Part shown: in pieces, positions 7,187 through 15,211 of the stretch
Layout of the letters: every line of letters starts with the position of its first letter
How positions within the stretch are numbered: position 1 is the first letter of the stretch
Assembly (NCBI GenBank): GCA_023435645.1
Contig: JAEYRK010000003.1
Span: 1-16,843 of the forward strand
DNA: 16,843 nucleotides
Origin: Bacillota bacterium
GTDB taxonomy: Bacteria > Bacillota > Clostridia > Lachnospirales > Lachnospiraceae
Direction: 5' to 3'
Notes under the pieces: generated by a model
Seen by the model: only the letters and a program-made list of their open reading frames with translations
What the model was told of the DNA's origin: nothing
Databases searched by the model: none
Position numbers and translations under genes: made by a program

Positions 7187-7527
7187 GGTAGAATGCCCAT
7201 AAATAATCGATTTTAAGGAAAAAATGTCAAAAATTTAAATATTCTAATTGAAATGAAGAACAAGCCATATTATAATTATTAATGTTAAATCTAGTTTCAT
7301 CTGCAACCTTTATTCTCTCATTAGGGGAATAGAATTTCAGTGATGAAACGAATGGGGGGGGTAGCTTTTGCTACCTTAATCGCTATAGAATTATTACAGT
7401 ATGCTTCTTTATCACTCTGTTCTGACAGAAATAAGACCTGCAGGCAATCGAGCTTAGTTGCTCGTTGCTAAACGGAGCGCAAGTATTCATTCATATTACA
7501 GATACTATAAAAACTTAGGAGGTAACA
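7187..7527 (+). other. Long AT-rich leader before the chemoreceptor gene
   Basis: No coding frame is seen. It holds a run of eight G (7354-7361) running into GGTAGC / GCTACC (7360-7365 and 7370-7375, TTTT loop), a perfect 11-bp palindrome TTCTGACAGAA (7420-7430), and a bulged 9-bp hairpin (7444-7468: GCAA-CGAGC / GCTCG-TTGC). AGGAGGT sits just before the ATG at 7528. I found no sigma-D flagellar promoter (TAAA with CCGATA) and no match to the c-di-GMP riboswitch consensus that I recall. The hairpins suggest a structured 5' leader. Confidence 0.35.
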
Positions 7528-9549
7528 ATGAAGCACTTAGGGAAGATTGGGAAGGGAAGGATGCATAGCATTAAAGTAAAACTAATTATATATTTCGCCT
7601 TATTGATCATATCTGCATCTGTAACAGTTGGCTTATTATCCATACGCCATGCCAGTACAGAGCTTACAGCGGAGGCTAGTAACACCTTATTATCCTTAGC
7701 GGATAAGGGTGCTGATTATACGCGCAGCCAGATCATGGGACAGCTTAGGGCCCTTGAGATGATGTCTGCCAGCGGTGATATTATTTCCATGGATTGGGCA
7801 GTACAGCAGCCGGCGCTACAAAGAATGTTGGGTCAGTCAGGGTTTCTTGATATCGCAGTGATCGGACCGGATGGCTTGGCCCGTTATAGCAGTGGTACTA
7901 CGGCTGAACTGGGAGATAGAGAATATGTTAAGAAGGCATTTGAAGGTACAGCGAATGTATCAGACCTTTTGATCAGCCGTGTAACCAATTCCATCGTTAT
8001 GATGTATGCTACGCCAATTATTAAGGATGAGAAGGTGGCAGGTGTTTTAATTGGACGTAAGGATGGTGCCTTTTTAAGTGATATAGTACAAGATGCTACC
8101 TATGGAACCACCGGCTATAGCTATGTATTCAATAGAGAAGGAGTAATTGTTGCCCATCCGGATATTCAACTGGTTATGGATCAGTTTAATCCCATTGAGG
8201 ACGCCAAGGAGGACAAAAGCTTAATTCCTCTGGCTGAATTTTTTGAACGGGCCAAGGAGGAGAAGAGAGGCGATGGCATCTACAACTTCAGAGGTGAGCT
8301 GAAGATGGCAGCCTATGACCATATTGAGGGGACTACCTGGACCTTTGCCATTACAGCGCCAAAGCATGAGGTGCTTTCCTCCATTCCTGTTCTACGGAAC
8401 AGAATTATGTTCGCTACTTTTAACATATTAATCCTTAGTGCCATCCTCATTTATTTACTGGGGAATGGCTTGGCAAAGCCTATTATCAAGGTAGCAGGGT
8501 TGTCTAAGAGCATAGCCATGCTAAATATCACAAAGGATATGCCTGAGAAATATTTAAACAAAAAGGATGAGGTGGGAGATCTTGCAAGGACGCTTCAGGA
8601 AATCACGGAGAGTCTCAGAAGGATAATCATAGAAATTACCGATTCCTCTGAAAAAGTATCCACTGCTTCCAGTGAACTGACGACTACCTCACAGCAATTA
8701 GCGGTGTCAGCAGAGGAAGTGGCCTTGACGGTAGGAGAGGTTGCCCATGGTGCATCCGAACAGGCAAAGGATATTGAAAACGGATATGAAAAGGCGACGG
8801 ATCTGGGCAATACAATAGAAAAAAGCCAGGAGACGATCGGTGAGCTAAATAAAGCTACGAAGAAGGTAATCGAAGCGGTAACAGAGGGACTTGGAGCATT
8901 GGAAGAGGCGTCCCAGATCACAGAGGAAAATAGTAATGCATCGAAGGAAGTGCATGAAGTAATCCACCAGACACATCAAAGCTCCAATAAGATTGGTGAA
9001 GCCAGCACAGTAATTGCTTCCATTGCAAAGCAGACGAATCTGTTGGCGCTGAATGCTTCCATTGAAGCCTCCAGAGCAGGAGAAGCAGGGAAAGGCTTTG
9101 CAGTAGTTGCAGAGGAGATTAGGAAGCTTGCAGAAATGTCCTCAGAATCCACCAAGGAGATCGATCATATTGTAGACGAGCTTCAGGAAAATTCCCAGAA
9201 TGCTATGGACACCATCAAGAAGGTAGCGGAAATCTCTATTAGGCAGACGGAGAGTGTAAAGAACACCAAAGAAAAGTATCTATTCATTGCGAAGGCAATG
9301 GAGGATGCAGAGAAAGCGGTGCTTCAGATGAATGCTTCCGGTGAAGAGATGGAGAAGATGAAGGAAGAGATTTTAAGCACCCTGGAGAACCTGTCTGCAA
9401 TCGCTGAAGAAAACTCGGCTTCAACGGAAGAAATGTCAGCCTCTATAGAAGAGCAGACCGCTTCCGTGGAAGAGATGGCAAGTGCCAGTGAAGGCCTGGC
9501 AGATATGGCACATCAATTGAAGCAGATTATTAACCGTTTTCAGGTATAG
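7528..9549 (+). CDS. Methyl-accepting chemotaxis protein with Cache sensor
   Basis: This is a membrane chemoreceptor that signals through CheA/CheW to the flagellar motor. Segments in order: TM1 (about 18-39), an extracellular dCache-type ligand domain (about 40-290, with DREYVKKAFEG and a PIIKDEKVAGVLIGRKDG strand pair), TM2 (about 293-314), a HAMP linker (about 315-370), and a long coiled-coil signalling domain whose hairpin tip reads IAKQTNLLALNASIEASRAG (499-518). Glu/Gln-rich helices on both sides supply methylation sites. At 673 residues it is a standard length. The ligand cannot be predicted. AGGAGGT precedes ATG 7528; an ATG at codon 12 is a less likely start. There is no CheR-binding pentapeptide at the C-terminus. 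It is probably monocistronic. Confidence 0.95.
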   Translation: MKHLGKIGKGRMHSIKVKLIIYFALLIISASVTVGLLSIRHASTELTAEASNTLLSLADKGADYTRSQIMGQLRALEMMSASGDIISMDWAVQQPALQRMLGQSGFLDIAVIGPDGLARYSSGTTAELGDREYVKKAFEGTANVSDLLISRVTNSIVMMYATPIIKDEKVAGVLIGRKDGAFLSDIVQDATYGTTGYSYVFNREGVIVAHPDIQLVMDQFNPIEDAKEDKSLIPLAEFFERAKEEKRGDGIYNFRGELKMAAYDHIEGTTWTFAITAPKHEVLSSIPVLRNRIMFATFNILILSAILIYLLGNGLAKPIIKVAGLSKSIAMLNITKDMPEKYLNKKDEVGDLARTLQEITESLRRIIIEITDSSEKVSTASSELTTTSQQLAVSAEEVALTVGEVAHGASEQAKDIENGYEKATDLGNTIEKSQETIGELNKATKKVIEAVTEGLGALEEASQITEENSNASKEVHEVIHQTHQSSNKIGEASTVIASIAKQTNLLALNASIEASRAGEAGKGFAVVAEEIRKLAEMSSESTKEIDHIVDELQENSQNAMDTIKKVAEISIRQTESVKNTKEKYLFIAKAMEDAEKAVLQMNASGEEMEKMKEEILSTLENLSAIAEENSASTEEMSASIEEQTASVEEMASASEGLADMAHQLKQIINRFQV

Positions 9550-9600
9550 ATAATAGGAACTCACCAGCTGCTTCTAACTAAGACATATTAGATACAAGAT

Positions 9601-9668
9601 AAGGCTGTTTCAAAACTTCAATGTTACTGTAACGGAATGAGTAATTTGAGGAGTTTTGATGCAGCCTT
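9601..9668. repeat. Imperfect 17-bp inverted repeat, MITE-like or terminator
   Basis: AAGGCTG (9601-9607) pairs with CAGCCTT (9662-9668) and TCAAAACT (9610-9617) with AGTTTTGA (9652-9659). Only two positions between the blocks are off, one of them a possible G-U. The centre contains a smaller repeat GTTAC-T-GTAAC (9624-9634). Only three T follow, so it is a weak terminator. Arms of the form AAGGCTGTTTCAAAACT resemble terminal repeats of IS1182-type elements as I recall them, so a 68-bp miniature element is an alternative. It lies 51 bases after the chemoreceptor stop. Confidence 0.5.
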
Positions 9669-9766
9669 TCTCATACGGATAGTCAGGACTTCGCGGTTAG
9701 GAACCCCTTGACCGACTTGGGGAAAAAGAGTAAAATCTTAGTAAAAGAGGAAGAGGGGGTAGAGTC

Positions 9767-10870
9767 TTGGACGGGAATCAAAATATCTTAGCCGGAAGTA
9801 TAGATACCTTGAATGAAGTCAAGGAAAGTCTGCTGGAGCTGAATGGGCATCAAGCGAAATATGATATGCTTACAGAGCAGGAGCAGAAGCTGGAGAAGAG
9901 TATCCAGGAAGCGGAGAAGGCTGTCTCCGAGGAGATTGCCTCGGTCACAAAGAAACGGAGACAGGAAATTGAGGATACCTTTGATAAACAGATAGATAAG
10001 ACCAGGACCAGAATCAAGAAGATCAGAGATAAGAGGGACAAGCGTAAGGACAAGAAGGTGTCAGAACGTATCCACGAAGAGACAGCACCCCTTAGAGAAG
10101 ACAATAATCGGCTGAAGCTGGAAGCTAAGACGATTTTTAAACAAAAGCATGTTCCGGCCTTATGCAATACCGGACTATATTATTCCCTATATTATCCCAG
10201 GTATCTGGGGGACATCGCAGCAATCCTCATCACACTGCTGCTAACCCTGTTTATCATACCCTGTGGGATATACTTCCTGATCATGAAGGAGGATACCATT
10301 TTATACCTGATACTGATCTATATAGCCAGCGTTATTGTCTTTGGCGGTCTGTATCTTATGATCGGAAACCGTACGAAGGACAAGCACACGGATGCCATCA
10401 AGCAGGTGAGAAATCTCAGATCTCAGATCAGAAGTAATCATAAGAAGATGAATGCTATCAGGAAAAACATCAAAAAAGATCGTGATGAAAGCGGATACGG
10501 ACTGGAGAACTTTGACCAGGAGCTGGAGAGACTTGGTCAGGAGGAGGCAGAGATTGCCACACAGAAGAAGGATGCCCTGCTAACCTTTGACAAAACCACC
10601 AGCCAGGTAATTGCAGCTGAAATCATGGGTCGACAGGAGGAGAAGCTGACAGCCTTAAAAGCGGACTATGATATGGCCTGTGAAGAAGCCGGCAGAGCAG
10701 CAGACAGAATTAAGGCCTTGACCATTAAAATAGCCAGTGAATATGAGCCATTTATCGGTAAAGACCTTATGTCCTTGGAGCGCCTTGATTCGCTGTCGAA
10801 TATCATTCAGGCAGGCAATGCTTCGAATATATCCGAAGCCCTGACCTTTTATCGTCAGAACATGGGCTGA
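9767..10870 (+). CDS. Uncharacterised coiled-coil protein with central transmembrane hairpin
   Basis: I do not recognise this family. The 367-residue protein has a highly charged N-terminal coiled coil (about 15-125, with a very basic KKIRDKRDKRKDKK stretch at 84-97), two adjacent membrane segments (about 147-172 and 177-200) joined by a tight turn at MKEDT, and a second long coiled coil (about 205-340). Both coiled coils should lie on the same side, presumably the cytoplasm. The start is TTG 9767, chosen because an AGGGGGT-type purine-rich site precedes it by 7-8 bases and no better ATG lies nearby. It ends one base from the stop of yyaC on the other strand. Such layouts suggest a scaffold or a membrane-shape or septum-associated protein, but that is only a guess. 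Confidence 0.8.
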   Translation: MDGNQNILAGSIDTLNEVKESLLELNGHQAKYDMLTEQEQKLEKSIQEAEKAVSEEIASVTKKRRQEIEDTFDKQIDKTRTRIKKIRDKRDKRKDKKVSERIHEETAPLREDNNRLKLEAKTIFKQKHVPALCNTGLYYSLYYPRYLGDIAAILITLLLTLFIIPCGIYFLIMKEDTILYLILIYIASVIVFGGLYLMIGNRTKDKHTDAIKQVRNLRSQIRSNHKKMNAIRKNIKKDRDESGYGLENFDQELERLGQEEAEIATQKKDALLTFDKTTSQVIAAEIMGRQEEKLTALKADYDMACEEAGRAADRIKALTIKIASEYEPFIGKDLMSLERLDSLSNIIQAGNASNISEALTFYRQNMG

Positions 10871-10871
10871 A

Positions 10872-11453
10872 CTATATCGTAACCGCTCTAAGATGACTAA
10901 TACAGTAATTAATCCCAAGACAGATTTGATCTGCCATGGACATAACAACATTCAACCGGGTGGTCTGGAGCATCATATGATCCAAAACTCCGGAGAAATT
11001 TACGATACCGGTGATGAATAGGTCACCAACCTCGGGCAGATCCTTATCTACGCCTGCCCCAGGCTTTAAGGGCCCTTCCCCCAAGGTAATATAGCCGATA
11101 TGATCGGATTTTCCCAGAGAGGCATCGATTGCAATGATAAACGCATCCTCATGCGTTCGATATATCCTTGCAACGGTGTCTTTTAGGTTTTTGGCATGGA
11201 CCGGCTCCTCCAGGGTTCCATAAACATAGTAATTATGCAGTGCCTTATATTTGGATAGCTTGTATCCGATGATTGGTCCCAGACAGTCACCTGTTGCCCG
11301 GTCAGATCCGATACATAGGAAGATAATCGTTCGATTGGATAAAAATTGCTCCCTCAACAGGTCGGATAAATTACGTCCCAGTTCATATGCTGTATTTTGT
11401 TCGTTCGAGTTAAAGTATGCGATTCTATTCTTGCTTTTTAGGAAAATGCTCAT
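10872..11453 (-). CDS. yyaC: Spore protein YyaC family (GPR/HybD-like fold, DUF1256)
   Basis: The 193 residues match the YyaC family, which is related to the germination protease GPR and found in spore formers. Diagnostic blocks are CIGSDRATGDCLGP (47-60), the GTLEEPVHAKNL segment (79-90), IIAIDASLG (106-114) and GEGPLKPGAGVDKDLPEVGD (125-144), then ITGIVNFSGVLDHMMLQTTRL. Asp51 and Asp110 sit where the related protease folds carry their key acids. The substrate and role are not established; spore-linked expression is known for the B. subtilis member. GGAGG (11458-11462 on the plus-strand numbering) sits 4 bases before the start. It is transcribed convergently with the coiled-coil gene and divergently from the LysM gene. 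Confidence 0.92.
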   Translation of the reverse strand: MSIFLKSKNRIAYFNSNEQNTAYELGRNLSDLLREQFLSNRTIIFLCIGSDRATGDCLGPIIGYKLSKYKALHNYYVYGTLEEPVHAKNLKDTVARIYRTHEDAFIIAIDASLGKSDHIGYITLGEGPLKPGAGVDKDLPEVGDLFITGIVNFSGVLDHMMLQTTRLNVVMSMADQICLGINYCISHLRAVTI

Positions 11454-11757
11454 AGTACCTCCGATGCTTAGTTGATAATCTTATTTAAGTATTACCAAGA
11501 ACGTTAAAAATAGACATCGGAATCGGTAAGATTTGGACAGCTGTTACTTAAAATAGTACTAATTTCGTAGGAAATTATAGGGGTTCTCGGATCCGTTAAC
11601 AGAATATTAACGATTCCATTCCTTTTAAGTAGAAATCAGATGACAACTTCTGGTGAAGCAGCTGCTGAAATCGACAAAAGGCCAGTCCTATTTATGCTAT
11701 GATACTCTATATTTTGGGGATTTTATGGAATCACCTGTATGAATAGGAGCTGGGCGC
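11454..11757. other. Divergent intergenic region between yyaC and the LysM gene
   Basis: This stretch holds no gene. CCGATG (11461-11466) and CATCGG (11515-11520) form an inverted repeat in the yyaC leader. A TGTCGAT on the minus strand (11669-11675) is one mismatch from the Spo0A box core TGTCGAA. Toward the LysM gene, TGC-TATGAT (11695-11703) is an extended -10 element without a good -35. AGGAG (11745-11749) serves ATG 11758. Confidence 0.4.
11488..11515 (-). promoter_or_regulatory. Possible forespore (sigma-F/G-type) promoter for yyaC
   Basis: On the minus strand GTCTA (11511-11515) is followed after 14 bases by GGTAATACT (11488-11496). This resembles the sigma-F pattern GYATA then GG-N2-A-N-A-H-T, with one mismatch in the -35. 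The distance to the yyaC start is about 35 bases. Position and family role make it plausible; short motifs like this arise easily by chance. Confidence 0.3.
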
Positions 11758-13020
11758 ATGATAGAAACGGTTTATAATAACGAGAATGGTGAAGCTAATC
11801 GGACAGGCAGGCTACAGCCTTCCTTTAAAATGCCAAAGAATATACGTCAGGTAGGCAAATCGAATGCTACCAGAAAAATATATGTGGAAGATTATGTGAT
11901 GTCCTTCATCAAGCAACTGGCAGGAGAAGACTATTCCCGATATAAAGCAGCGGTCCTTGTCGGGCAGAACGTGAAGCAGGAGGGCTGCCGGAGTCTTTTT
12001 ATCCAAGGGGCAGTGGAGATCACGGATATCAATGCTTCCGGCGAACTTGTATTTACCAACGACACCTGGACCACCATTTATGAAAATATTAAAAAATACT
12101 TTGTAGAAGCGGAGATATTGGGATGGTTCCTGGGAGGTCCCGGCTATCTGTTGGAAGAGAAGGAGCAGATACTAAAGACCCATATTGATAATTTCGCAGG
12201 CTCTGATAAGACGCTTTTGACCTTTGACAATATGGAGAAGGAGGAGGCATTTCACTTCTATGAGAACAATCGCCTGGTAAAACAGGATGGCTATTATATC
12301 TATTATGAAAAAAACGAAGAAATGCAGACCTATATCATAGAGCATAACAAACCGGAAAGCAGGGAGGCGGATTATGATGACAGAGTGTCCAGAGAGATCA
12401 GGACTGTCATCCAAAATAAAAAGCCTGTGCCCGTTCAGGAGAATAAAAGCGTATCAAGGTTGATTTACGCAGCCGGGACCTTGCTGGCTGTCATTATCTT
12501 AATCGTGGGAGCAGCCATGCTCAGTAATTATGATCAGATGAAGAATATGCAGAAGGCCTTGGATTCCCTATCCAGGAATCTGGAGGAGGTAAACTCTGCT
12601 TTTGATAAAAAGGATCCGGCGGCTACGGAGAATAAAAAAGTATCCGGACCGGAGAAGACGGACACCACAAAGGAAGTATTGGATAAGAAATCTGAAGATA
12701 GTCTGGATATTAATGTGGTTCCCGGAGAAGTGAAGCCTCTGGAAAGAGATGAGGCTTCGGACGATAAGAAGGAGCAGGCAAAAGAGGAGGATCAGGATAC
12801 TACTGCCAAGGATGACCAAGGGGAAGCCTCCTCCCATGAGAATGATGAGACCGCTGAGGCAAAGGAAGTGAAGTACTATACAGTGGTCAGCGGAGATTCT
12901 CTGGCGGGTATCAGCTATAAGCTTTATAATTCGGCAAACTATATTTCTGTTATTAAGAGATTAAATCAGATAGAGAATGAGGATATGATTTATATAGGAC
13001 AAAAGCTGATTGTACCTTAG
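11758..13020 (+). CDS. Membrane LysM protein with an MPN/JAB-like N-terminal domain lacking the JAMM ligands
   Basis: The 420-residue protein has three parts. Residues about 40-195 read like an MPN/JAB fold: IYVEDYVMSFI opening, AAVLVGQ strand (64-70), IQGAVEITDI (82-91), then EILGWFLGGPG (119-129) where active enzymes have GW-aromatic-H-S-H-P-G. Both His are replaced (Leu125, Gly127), so it is unlikely to be a metalloprotease. One membrane segment spans about 235-256. An acidic, Lys/Glu/Asp-rich linker (about 260-370) leads to a C-terminal LysM domain (373-420, YYTVVSGDSLAGISYKLY) that binds glycan strands outside the cell. The topology puts the MPN-like part in the cytoplasm. AGGAG precedes ATG by 8 bases. 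The role is unknown; the neighbouring yyaC hints at sporulation or envelope work. Confidence 0.8.
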   Translation: MIETVYNNENGEANRTGRLQPSFKMPKNIRQVGKSNATRKIYVEDYVMSFIKQLAGEDYSRYKAAVLVGQNVKQEGCRSLFIQGAVEITDINASGELVFTNDTWTTIYENIKKYFVEAEILGWFLGGPGYLLEEKEQILKTHIDNFAGSDKTLLTFDNMEKEEAFHFYENNRLVKQDGYYIYYEKNEEMQTYIIEHNKPESREADYDDRVSREIRTVIQNKKPVPVQENKSVSRLIYAAGTLLAVIILIVGAAMLSNYDQMKNMQKALDSLSRNLEEVNSAFDKKDPAATENKKVSGPEKTDTTKEVLDKKSEDSLDINVVPGEVKPLERDEASDDKKEQAKEEDQDTTAKDDQGEASSHENDETAEAKEVKYYTVVSGDSLAGISYKLYNSANYISVIKRLNQIENEDMIYIGQKLIVP

Positions 13021-13082
13021 GTCTATAAGGTGACCTGACCCATAGGCATAGTAAGTGGAAGGGTTGACAATGAATATTATTA

Positions 13083-13143
13083 GGATGTGCCCTGTAGCCT
13101 GCCTCAATCATGAGACGGTGACAGCAGGCACATCCATTTTTTT
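13083..13143 (+). terminator. Strong rho-independent terminator after the LysM gene
   Basis: GGATGTGCC (13083-13091) pairs perfectly with GGCACATCC (13127-13135), and seven T follow (13137-13143). Inside, CTGT / ACAG and CTCA / TGAG pairs can extend or branch the helix. An A-run (13144-13150) directly after the T-run means the mirrored structure is less effective from the other strand. Confidence 0.88.
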
Positions 13144-13210
13144 AAAAAAAGAGTGCCTTTGGTTGGAAAATGAGTTATAATCAGTGTAAAGTATGGAAGG
13201 TGAGTAGGTT

Positions 13211-14389
13211 ATGGCCAGGGAAATGGAAGGACAACAATCTATAAGAGATTATCGCAGCCGAAAGAAACGTAGCCGAAGGATCAGGATATATGCATTTGCC
13301 GCACTGCTGCTGATCTTTCTGACGGCAGGAGCAATCTATTTATTTAGGCTATCTCAACGCTCCTACAGTAGCTATGAGGTTTCCGGAAGTATCCCAAATA
13401 CAGAGGAGAATCTGAGCGGATACCTTCCGTATAACGGCTCGGCTGTAAGATATGGACTGGATGGAGCGGTTGCCTTTGACGAGAAAGGAAAGCTCTTATG
13501 GAACGGTTCCTATGAGATGCAGGATCCGATTGCAGATGTCTGTGAAAAATATGTTGTAATTGCAGACAGAGGGAACAAGGAAGTTCGCGTCTATAATGAG
13601 AACGGAGAAGCGGCTAGCTTTAGGATGGAGCATGCTATCATAAAGGCATCGGTAGCGCAACAGGGTGTAACCGCTATTTTGATGGGAGATAAGAATAACC
13701 ACTATATCAAGCTACTGGACTTAAAGGGTGAGGAATTGGTGGATCAGGGATATCCGATCAGTAAGTATGGGTATCCAATGGACATTGACCTTTCCAATGA
13801 CGGTAAGAAGCTGGCTATGATCCTGATGAAGGTGAATCAGGGTAAGATAGTAAATGAAGTAGGGTTCTGGAATTTTGGGGAAGTGGGAAAGAATCTGAAG
13901 GATAGATTCGCAGGTGGCTTTTCCTATGAAGAGGATCAAAATATCATGCCCAGCGTTACCTTCTTGGATAACAATACAGCATGTGCATTTAAGGACAATG
14001 GCTTCATACTCTATTCCGTTCCGGAGTATCCGGAGGCTGTTATGGAGGAGAAGGTGGAAGGGTATATCAGGAGCGTTCTTCACAGCAGTAAATATGTTGG
14101 ACTGGTTGTGGAGGGAGAGAACGGAAGCTCACAGCTGCTGCTATATGACCATAAGGGGAAAAAGCTGCTGGACAAAAAGCTGGAGCTAAAATATAACAAT
14201 ATCTTCCTTTCAGGAGATGAGATCATTTTATACGATCATGTAAGCTGCCAGATTCTCAAAACAGACGGCAAAGAGAAATTCCATTATACCTTTCCTACCA
14301 ATATATCAGCCTTCTATCCACTCAATCATTTGGATCGATATCTGTTCATAAGCGCTGATGAGGTATCGGAGATTAGGCTATTGGAATGA
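13211..14389 (+). CDS. DUF5711-family membrane-anchored beta-propeller-like protein
   Basis: A basic N-terminus with SRKKRSRRIRIYAF (16-29) leads into one membrane segment (about 28-46). The remaining roughly 340 residues should lie outside the cell. They consist of repeated strand units such as VVIADRGNKEVRVYNENGE, IKLLDLKGEE, MDIDLSNDGKKLAMI and LLLYDHKGKKLLDKK, typical of PQQ-like or WD-like propellers; this matches the DUF5711 style common in Lachnospiraceae. No catalytic residues can be named and the function is unknown. A TATAAT at 13176-13181 could be the -10 of its promoter, though no clear -35 is seen. AAGGTGAG lies before ATG 13211. A CvpA-family gene follows, and the pair may be cotranscribed. 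Confidence 0.8.
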   Translation: MAREMEGQQSIRDYRSRKKRSRRIRIYAFAALLLIFLTAGAIYLFRLSQRSYSSYEVSGSIPNTEENLSGYLPYNGSAVRYGLDGAVAFDEKGKLLWNGSYEMQDPIADVCEKYVVIADRGNKEVRVYNENGEAASFRMEHAIIKASVAQQGVTAILMGDKNNHYIKLLDLKGEELVDQGYPISKYGYPMDIDLSNDGKKLAMILMKVNQGKIVNEVGFWNFGEVGKNLKDRFAGGFSYEEDQNIMPSVTFLDNNTACAFKDNGFILYSVPEYPEAVMEEKVEGYIRSVLHSSKYVGLVVEGENGSSQLLLYDHKGKKLLDKKLELKYNNIFLSGDEIILYDHVSCQILKTDGKEKFHYTFPTNISAFYPLNHLDRYLFISADEVSEIRLLE

Positions 14390-14446
14390 TCGGTAGGATA
14401 GCTGGTTGTGACCATGTGCATCTACATGAGGAAAGATAAGTGACAG

Positions 14447-14470
14447 ACCGGTTCATCCGGTATGGCTTTT
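14447..14470 (+). terminator. Weak hairpin between the DUF5711 and cvpA-like genes
   Basis: ACCGG (14447-14451) pairs with CCGGT (14457-14461) around TTCAT; a short T-run (14467-14470) lies five bases further on. With only 5 bp and a displaced T-run it may be a partial attenuator rather than a true terminator. Two other small inverted repeats (CATGT/ACATG at about 14413-14428, AACAG/CTGTT at about 14480-14500) are in the same gap. Confidence 0.3.
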
Positions 14471-14533
14471 GATACATTGATAACAGGAGAGGACTTCTGT
14501 TATGGAGCAGAATAATTGATTGGGAGGTTACTT

Positions 14534-15208
14534 ATGAATTGGATTTTAATTGTTGTATTGGCGATTTTGATTGGAAACGCTTGGATCGGTCTCAAGGTAG
14601 GGTTTATTAAGACGATATTTTCCTTGGTCTCCATGGTGATTGCACTCTTGCTGACAGTTTGGATCAGCCCAAATGTCACGACGATGCTTAAGAGTAATGA
14701 TCGATTTTATACCATGATTACGGACCAGGTGGAAAAGATGCTTGACCTGAAGGAGAAGGAGACGGGTATCTCTGATGAGGAGGACTTTATGAAGGGATTG
14801 CCCTTACCCAGGTCTGTCAAGGATACCCTGATTGAGAACAGGGACAAGGGTGTTCAGAACCTTAAGGATTACATAACGGAGTATGTAACAGGTATTATTA
14901 TCAATGCAGTAGCATTTATTCTTACCTTCTTCTTGGCGTTGATTGCATTATGGGCGCTCTGCACTGCGCTTCATATCGTCAGTAAGCTGCCGATTTTAAA
15001 TCAGATCAACAAATTGGCAGGCCTGGCGGCAGGGCTGGTTCATGGTCTGGTCATTGTGTGGCTGGCATTTATTCTGCTTACTGTTTTTGGCGGAGCCAAA
15101 TTCGGACAGGATGCCTTTGTAATGATTGAAGGGAATGAACTGCTTAGCTTTATCTATGACAATAACCTGCTACTCAGGTTTATCACTAATGCTGTGAAGC
15201 TTTTCTAA
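14534..15208 (+). CDS. CvpA-family membrane protein
   Basis: This is an integral membrane protein of the CvpA (colicin V production) family, whose general role is unclear and has been tied to envelope stress and secretion. The 224 residues show a membrane segment at 2-20, the GLKVGFIKTIFSLVSMVIAL motif with a second segment (about 19-46), a cytoplasmic or external charged loop (about 55-110), and a C-terminal membrane pair (about 119-150 and 163-187) with the KLPILNQINKLAGLAAGLVHG signature before it. ATG 14534 is chosen over the in-frame TTG 14516 because GGGAGG lies 6-7 bases upstream. A short palindrome follows the stop codon. Confidence 0.88.
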   Translation: MNWILIVVLAILIGNAWIGLKVGFIKTIFSLVSMVIALLLTVWISPNVTTMLKSNDRFYTMITDQVEKMLDLKEKETGISDEEDFMKGLPLPRSVKDTLIENRDKGVQNLKDYITEYVTGIIINAVAFILTFFLALIALWALCTALHIVSKLPILNQINKLAGLAAGLVHGLVIVWLAFILLTVFGGAKFGQDAFVMIEGNELLSFIYDNNLLLRFITNAVKLF

Positions 15209-15211
15209 GAT

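Noticed and set aside
7320..7470. c-di-GMP riboswitch before the chemoreceptor
   Set aside because: The G-run and GGTAGC hairpin recall parts of the GEMM motif, but the conserved upstream core and the tetraloop-receptor arrangement are missing.
11669..11675. Spo0A binding box
   Set aside because: A single copy with one mismatch in a 7-base core is expected by chance; it is mentioned only in the description of the intergenic region.
13064..13090. Promoter with TTGACA at 13064
   Set aside because: No -10 element is found at 16-18 bases; the next AT-rich hexamer is too close and a terminator follows immediately.
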